DNA of 44,242 bases from 66-474 sp035717365 (GTDB lineage: Bacteria; Pseudomonadota; Gammaproteobacteria; Xanthomonadales; Rhodanobacteraceae), in NCBI GenBank assembly GCA_035717365.1, contig DASTIS010000103.1, forward strand, positions 1-44,242, given 5' to 3'. The translations under genes and the position numbers were made by a program. The number at the start of each line of letters is the position of its first letter. The first letter of the stretch is position 1. The notes under the pieces are model-generated. The model was not told where the DNA came from, did not search any database, and was given only the letters and a program-made list of their open reading frames with translations. Below are positions 41,711 to 44,242 of the stretch, one piece after another.

Positions 41711-42217
41711 CTACTCGAACAATGACGCAAGAAACCGCTCCGCCTCGGCCGGTGTGAGCTCCATGACCGCCTGCGCAACCTTGGCGTTGCCTTTCACGGC
41801 TGCGATTGCGCCGAGTGCGCAAACAGTGAACGCATCGTCCCACGGTCGCGTGGCAGCCGCAGCAACGAACGAGGGTAGCCGCGCAAGCGCCGCGAAATAC
41901 GCGAACTCGAGATCTTGCGGGACGGTTATACCGCGGGTCTTGCGGCAAACCTCCACCCAAGCGGGGAAATGAAAGAATGTGGCCGGAGCATGGCTTGGCG
42001 CCGAGGCAAGTGCCTCCACGACATGGGGCACGGCAGCAAATGACGCCGGAAAAACATCGCCTTGGTGCGCCAAAGCGCTCCACAGCGAATACCAAGGCTC
42101 CGCGTTGCCCTCTGAGTCCGGCAACGTGCTGAGCTGGCGTAGAAGATTTGGGATATCCGCGGCAGACCCATAAGCGTGCTGCAACTCAGCCCAGCGCGGA
42201 CTATCCAGCCCCAGCAT
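41711..42217 (-). CDS. Cassette 4: predicted helical-repeat (HEAT-like) protein
   Basis: A 168-residue, mainly helical soluble protein. It begins MLGLDSPRWAELQHAYGSAA and contains WYSLWSALAHQGDVFPASFA with AVPHVVEALA, then a helix series ending ELTPAEAERFLASLFE. The pattern of paired amphipathic helices resembles short HEAT-like proteins; a precise family is not recognised. ATG 42217 is preferred because AGAGAGGGGA precedes it. An in-frame ATG at 42241 lies within the attC core itself and would add eight residues. Confidence 0.8.
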   Translation of the reverse strand: MLGLDSPRWAELQHAYGSAADIPNLLRQLSTLPDSEGNAEPWYSLWSALAHQGDVFPASFAAVPHVVEALASAPSHAPATFFHFPAWVEVCRKTRGITVPQDLEFAYFAALARLPSFVAAAATRPWDDAFTVCALGAIAAVKGNAKVAQAVMELTPAEAERFLASLFE

Positions 42218-42237
42218 GCGAGTTCCCCTCTCTTGCA

Positions 42238-42295
42238 GCATAACGCTTGAATTTAGCGGCGCGCGTAGCGCGTCCGCTGGAATGAATAGTTAGAC
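42238..42295 (-). repeat. attC site (58 bp) between cassettes 3 and 4
   Basis: Minus-strand ends GTCTAAC (42295-42289) and GTTATGC (42244-42238). Same stem as 41648-41705 with one loop substitution. The stop codon of cassette 3 is inside its left core. Confidence 0.94.
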
Positions 42296-42634
42296 TGCAT
42301 GTGCCCACTCAGCTTGCAGCATGGCATAAAGAGAACGATACACCGCTTTGGTGCATGGAACTTCGACGTGCTCACGAGCGCCGTTGCGCTTGGCGCGCAC
42401 CAAAGCACTGTAGCCAACTGTGCGATGCCACCAGAGAAACGGATGTTGCGATTTGCTCACGGAGCGCAACCAATATGCCTCTTGGCCATTTGGCGGCAAT
42501 GCAGCGGTGAAGCTCTTGAGCGAAACAGGATCGAGCGTGACCACGAGTTCGCCTTGTTGCCGATGCGACCGCAAGCGCAGTTGACGAGCACCTGTGTCAA
42601 CGCCAACGATTTCGAGCGTGTCGATGCTGCCCAT
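42290..42634 (-). CDS. Cassette 3: hypothetical protein, 114 aa
   Basis: A 114-residue soluble protein starting MGSIDTLEIVGVDTGARQLR, with a beta-rich first half and an alternating basic second half (WHRTVGYSALVRAKRNGARE). No family recognised and no signal peptide. ATG 42634 is three bases after the core GTTAGTC of the preceding attC; the stop TAA overlaps the following attC core. Confidence in it being a gene rests on the cassette context. Confidence 0.75.
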   Translation of the reverse strand: MGSIDTLEIVGVDTGARQLRLRSHRQQGELVVTLDPVSLKSFTAALPPNGQEAYWLRSVSKSQHPFLWWHRTVGYSALVRAKRNGAREHVEVPCTKAVYRSLYAMLQAEWAHAV

Positions 42635-42637
42635 GCA

Positions 42638-42707
42638 GACTAACGCTTGAGGTAACCGGCGCGAACCCGCGCAGCGGGTGAGTGTCCGGTTGACCGAATA
42701 GTTAGGC
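42638..42707 (-). repeat. attC site (70 bp) between cassettes 2 and 3
   Basis: Minus-strand ends GCCTAAC (42707-42701) and GTTAGTC (42644-42638). Stem TATTCGGTCAACCGGAC / GCCGGTTACCTCAAGC with the CCCGCTGCGCGGG centre, as in the site at 41157-41225. Confidence 0.92.
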
Positions 42708-43154
42708 TCATTTGCTTGGTAAGTTGACGATACCCCATCGTTCACCCGATAACGCCGCGTAGATTGTCTCGTGAGAGACATACCCATCTGGGTAGGTTAC
42801 TTGCTCATCCATTTCGACTAGCGCGGGCGTAAGGTGCTTTGTACTCACGACTTTAGTGTGTACGCCTTCCATGTTGGGAAAGCCATCGCTCTTGATCTCG
42901 TTGCGGTATGCAACCTCCAAGGTGTGCGCAGCCTTGCGCACGAGGGCGGGCTCTGGCTTTGGCGTGCTCTTTAGATTTGCCAGCATTGCGTACGCCTCGT
43001 ACTGAAAGTCTTTCGCTGCTACAGCAGCCTCAATGTTATGTGAACGCTGAGCTTGCTCCAGTGCTTGCAAGGCACCCTGTGGCGTAGAAAAGTCCGCCGC
43101 CAAGGCCGGAGTTGCCGCCATACCCAAGATGAAAAGTGCGTATGCGAATCGCAT
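42708..43154 (-). CDS. Cassette 2: small exported protein
   Basis: A 148-residue protein with a Sec signal peptide (MRFAYALFILGMAATPALAA, cleavage after residue 19 or 20). The mature domain starts DFSTPQGALQALEQAQRSHN and ends GERWGIVNLPSK, a layout seen in small NTF2-like or lumazine-binding-like periplasmic proteins; no family is certain. ATG 43154 follows the attC core by about ten bases and the stop directly abuts the next attC. Confidence 0.8.
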   Translation of the reverse strand: MRFAYALFILGMAATPALAADFSTPQGALQALEQAQRSHNIEAAVAAKDFQYEAYAMLANLKSTPKPEPALVRKAAHTLEVAYRNEIKSDGFPNMEGVHTKVVSTKHLTPALVEMDEQVTYPDGYVSHETIYAALSGERWGIVNLPSK

Positions 43155-43163
43155 GTTCTTAGA

Positions 43164-43221
43164 GCCTAACGCTTGAATTTAGCGGCGCGCGCAGCGCGTC
43201 CGCTGGAATGAATGGTTAGGT
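43164..43221 (-). repeat. attC site (58 bp) between cassettes 1 and 2
   Basis: Minus-strand ends ACCTAAC (43221-43215) and GTTAGGC (43170-43164). Stem CATTCCAGCGGACGCGC facing GCGCGCCGCTAAATTCAA. It aligns almost position by position with classical 60-bp attC sites such as those of aadA cassettes. Confidence 0.95.
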
Positions 43222-43533
43222 GCTCTTGCCCAGAGCCCCCGAAAAGTGCTTGCTGTACTGCGCAAGCGACTCGGTGCAACGTGAAAGTATTTCTTGCTGG
43301 GCAACGGCAGGTGAAACGTCATACCGAAGCGAGATTGCCTTGGCGATGTGCTTGATTGTGTCCGCGAGCATGTCACCCCACGCGGTGGTTTCTTTGACGC
43401 CACCCTCCGCCTCCAAGTAGCAGCCAACGTTTAAGGACACCAACAAATCGCTGCGCGTTACCCAGATGCGCGCCATCTCTTGCGCTTCTGGGTCCTGGGC
43501 TGCTCCGTCTGGAAGTGGCAATTGGTTGCTCAT
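43216..43533 (-). CDS. Cassette 1: DUF5076-like protein
   Basis: A 105-residue protein that resembles DUF5076: MSNQLPLPDGAAQDPEAQEM followed by ARIWVTRSDLLVSLNVG, the short strand-rich middle with TTAWGDMLADTIKHIAKAIS and a helical end. Function unknown. ATG 43533 lies two bases after the core GTTAGGT (43542-43536); the longer frame upstream is not needed. The stop TAA is inside the next attC core. As the first cassette it would be best placed for expression from the candidate promoter at 43577-43605. Confidence 0.8.
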   Translation of the reverse strand: MSNQLPLPDGAAQDPEAQEMARIWVTRSDLLVSLNVGCYLEAEGGVKETTAWGDMLADTIKHIAKAISLRYDVSPAVAQQEILSRCTESLAQYSKHFSGALGKST

Positions 43534-43535
43534 GC

Positions 43536-43605
43536 ACCTAACGCCAAGTAGACCCCAAAATTGGGGTGTAACACGGATAGTCGCGCCAGCCGTCCCTGGT
43601 GTCAA
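43536..43605 (-). promoter_or_regulatory. attI-like junction with a Pc-type promoter candidate
   Basis: Minus strand: TTGACA (43605-43600), 17-nt spacer, GACTAT (43582-43577), then the inverted repeat ACCCCAA-TT-TTGGGGT and the cassette junction TTGGCGTTAGGT (core 43542-43536). The only attC-like end present is the core itself, with no RYYYAAC partner, as for an attI site. A perfect -35 with 17-bp spacing parallels the Pc promoters of mobile integrons. The -10 is weak (3 of 6 consensus). Confidence 0.5.
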
Positions 43606-43904
43606 TCCAAAAAGTCCATGCTCAATCAACCACATGGCACATGGCGTGGCTATCGCGCCCACGCAGACGACAGGTGATATACGGCGAATCGGAGGTGCTA
43701 TGAGTTATCACAGACGATTCGAGGCGGTAACGGCGCAATGGCCGCTATCGGACTGCCCAACGACACGCGTGGACTTCCTCTGTTGGCCGGTTTTCGCCGC
43801 ACTATCGAACCGAACTGCGTGCGAAGCTGGAATGCTCGAGAACTCGCAAAACGCTGGTAGGCATCAGCATTAGCCGGTGCTGCGCAGTGATGATCCAGGC
43901 CACC
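43606..43904. other. Region flanking the array where intI would be expected; no gene seen
   Basis: Upstream of the first cassette an integron would carry intI on the plus strand. The open frame from 43699 (MSYHRRFEAVTAQWPLSD, about 57 codons) has no tyrosine-recombinase motif, and I see no IntI fragment in other frames by eye. The stretch ends 3' of the gene at 43905. Confidence 0.5.
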
Positions 43905-44242
43905 TCAGGATTTCGCCTTCTTCGACTCCAGGCTGATCGGCTTCTTGCCGGCGGCCTTCAGCTTCGCGTTCAACGCCGGAAGTTCGTTCGCCTTGAGCGC
44001 ACTCCACTTCTGCAGCGACGCGTCCAGCATGCCGCTCAGTTTGGTGTAGCCGGCGCGGGCGTCGGGTGATGGCGCGGCGTCGGCGCCGCCATCGACGGCT
44101 TGCATCAGCGAGCCGAACGCGCTGTCGAGGTAGCGGAAGTTCTGGACGTTGTCGGGCGGGATGGTCCAGGCGTTGTAAGGGTTGGGCGAATCCACGATAT
44201 TGCCGGCCGCAACCACTTCCGCATCCAGCGCGTCGATGGATT
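43905..44242 (-). CDS. C-terminal part of an unidentified protein (possibly a BNR-repeat/sortilin-type protein)
   Basis: Minus-strand frame open from the right edge to a stop at 43905; about 112 residues are present. The readable end has SPNPYNAWTIPPDNVQNFRY, a helical AFGSLMQAVDGGADAAP segment and a Lys-rich tail (SLESKKAKS). Similar C-terminal helices follow BNR/WD40-like propeller domains in exported Xanthomonadales proteins, but this is recollection and the propeller is outside the window. GC content returns to the chromosomal level here, marking the end of the accessory segment. Confidence 0.6.
   Translation of the reverse strand, partial: SIDALDAEVVAAGNIVDSPNPYNAWTIPPDNVQNFRYLDSAFGSLMQAVDGGADAAPSPDARAGYTKLSGMLDASLQKWSALKANELPALNAKLKAAGKKPISLESKKAKS

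Larger units (their letters stand above)
39806..43542 (-). mobile_element. Integron gene-cassette array without integrase (CALIN-type)
   Basis: Seven small genes, all on the minus strand, are separated by six attC sites (40148-40259, 41157-41225, 41648-41705, 42238-42295, 42638-42707, 43164-43221). Start codons lie 3-17 nt after the GTTRRRY core of the preceding attC. Several stop codons fall inside or right at the RYYYAAC side of the following attC, which is the packing expected of cassettes. The leading junction is at 43536-43542. No attC is recognisable after the last cassette (39706-39805). No intI gene is present within the window. Confidence 0.93.

Noticed and set aside
40148..43221. 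attC-type palindromes as ordinary REP elements or terminators
   Set aside because: They are bounded by RYYYAAC and GTTRRRY cores, occur only between the small co-directional genes and overlap stop codons, which fits attC and not REP.
43699..43873. Short frame upstream of the array as an integrase remnant
   Set aside because: About 57 codons without any tyrosine-recombinase box or IntI-like residues.

Overview
The window is high-GC chromosomal DNA from a gammaproteobacterium, most likely Xanthomonadales (Rhodanobacteraceae or Xanthomonadaceae). This taxonomy is inferred from protein character, the miaB-phoH-ybeY-corC order and the intergenic repeat types; no rRNA or tRNA gene is visible. Gene density is high and most genes are housekeeping up to about 36 kb. 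The last 8 kb are accessory, with lower GC, a toxin-antitoxin pair, an abortive-infection-type gene and an integron cassette array.

Layout. 1-10.2 kb, minus strand: the 5' part of a Bax1-I membrane protein, an MFS exporter, a fused alpha+beta 2-oxoacid dehydrogenase E1, a GNAT acetyltransferase, a pilin-like exported protein, glutaryl-CoA dehydrogenase, a 5'-nucleotidase, and the PiT phosphate transporter with its DUF47/PhoU-like partner. 10.6-23.2 kb: a CNNM/CorC-type protein, trmJ, suhB, a DUF4124-lytic transglycosylase, then the conserved block miaB-phoH(ybeZ)-ybeY-corC. That block is followed by a DUF4105 (Lnb-type) membrane protein where E. coli has lnt, then corA and, convergently, lgt. 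23.4-31 kb: a YyaL-type thioredoxin-domain protein, TPM-domain protein plus dgkA (translationally coupled), a DUF3311/sodium:solute symporter pair (also coupled) and a TonB-dependent receptor.

31.2-35.8 kb is a compact stress regulon: Tat-exported MsrB, DoxX and DipZ on the minus strand and, divergently, an ECF sigma factor overlapping a DUF1109 (NrsF-like) membrane anti-sigma. Three copies of the same bipartite promoter, GTAACC/G-N16-CGAA, lie in front of dipZ, the sigma gene and msrB. They predict one sigma-controlled circuit for periplasmic methionine-sulfoxide repair with its own electron supply.

36-44.2 kb: a 46-bp tandem repeat, a membrane-anchored sulfotransferase-like protein, hicAB with an operator inside its promoter, debris of a second TonB receptor, a DHFR/RibD-like reductase and an AbiGi-like gene. 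From 43.5 down to 39.8 kb there are seven small genes, all on the minus strand, separated by six attC sites. This is an integron gene-cassette array with no integrase in the window (CALIN type). Its leading end has a cassette junction preceded by a TTGACA-N17-GACTAT promoter candidate placed as an integron Pc/attI would be. The window closes inside the C-terminus of a minus-strand gene.

Intergenic DNA is rich in repeats: GGGACCC-type heptamer tracts (three of which run into the ends of coding regions), paired CCCCTT-AAGGGG palindromes, GTTGGGCTTC units, ATTCCGG units, and an unusual pair of long inverted repeats at 10355-10554.
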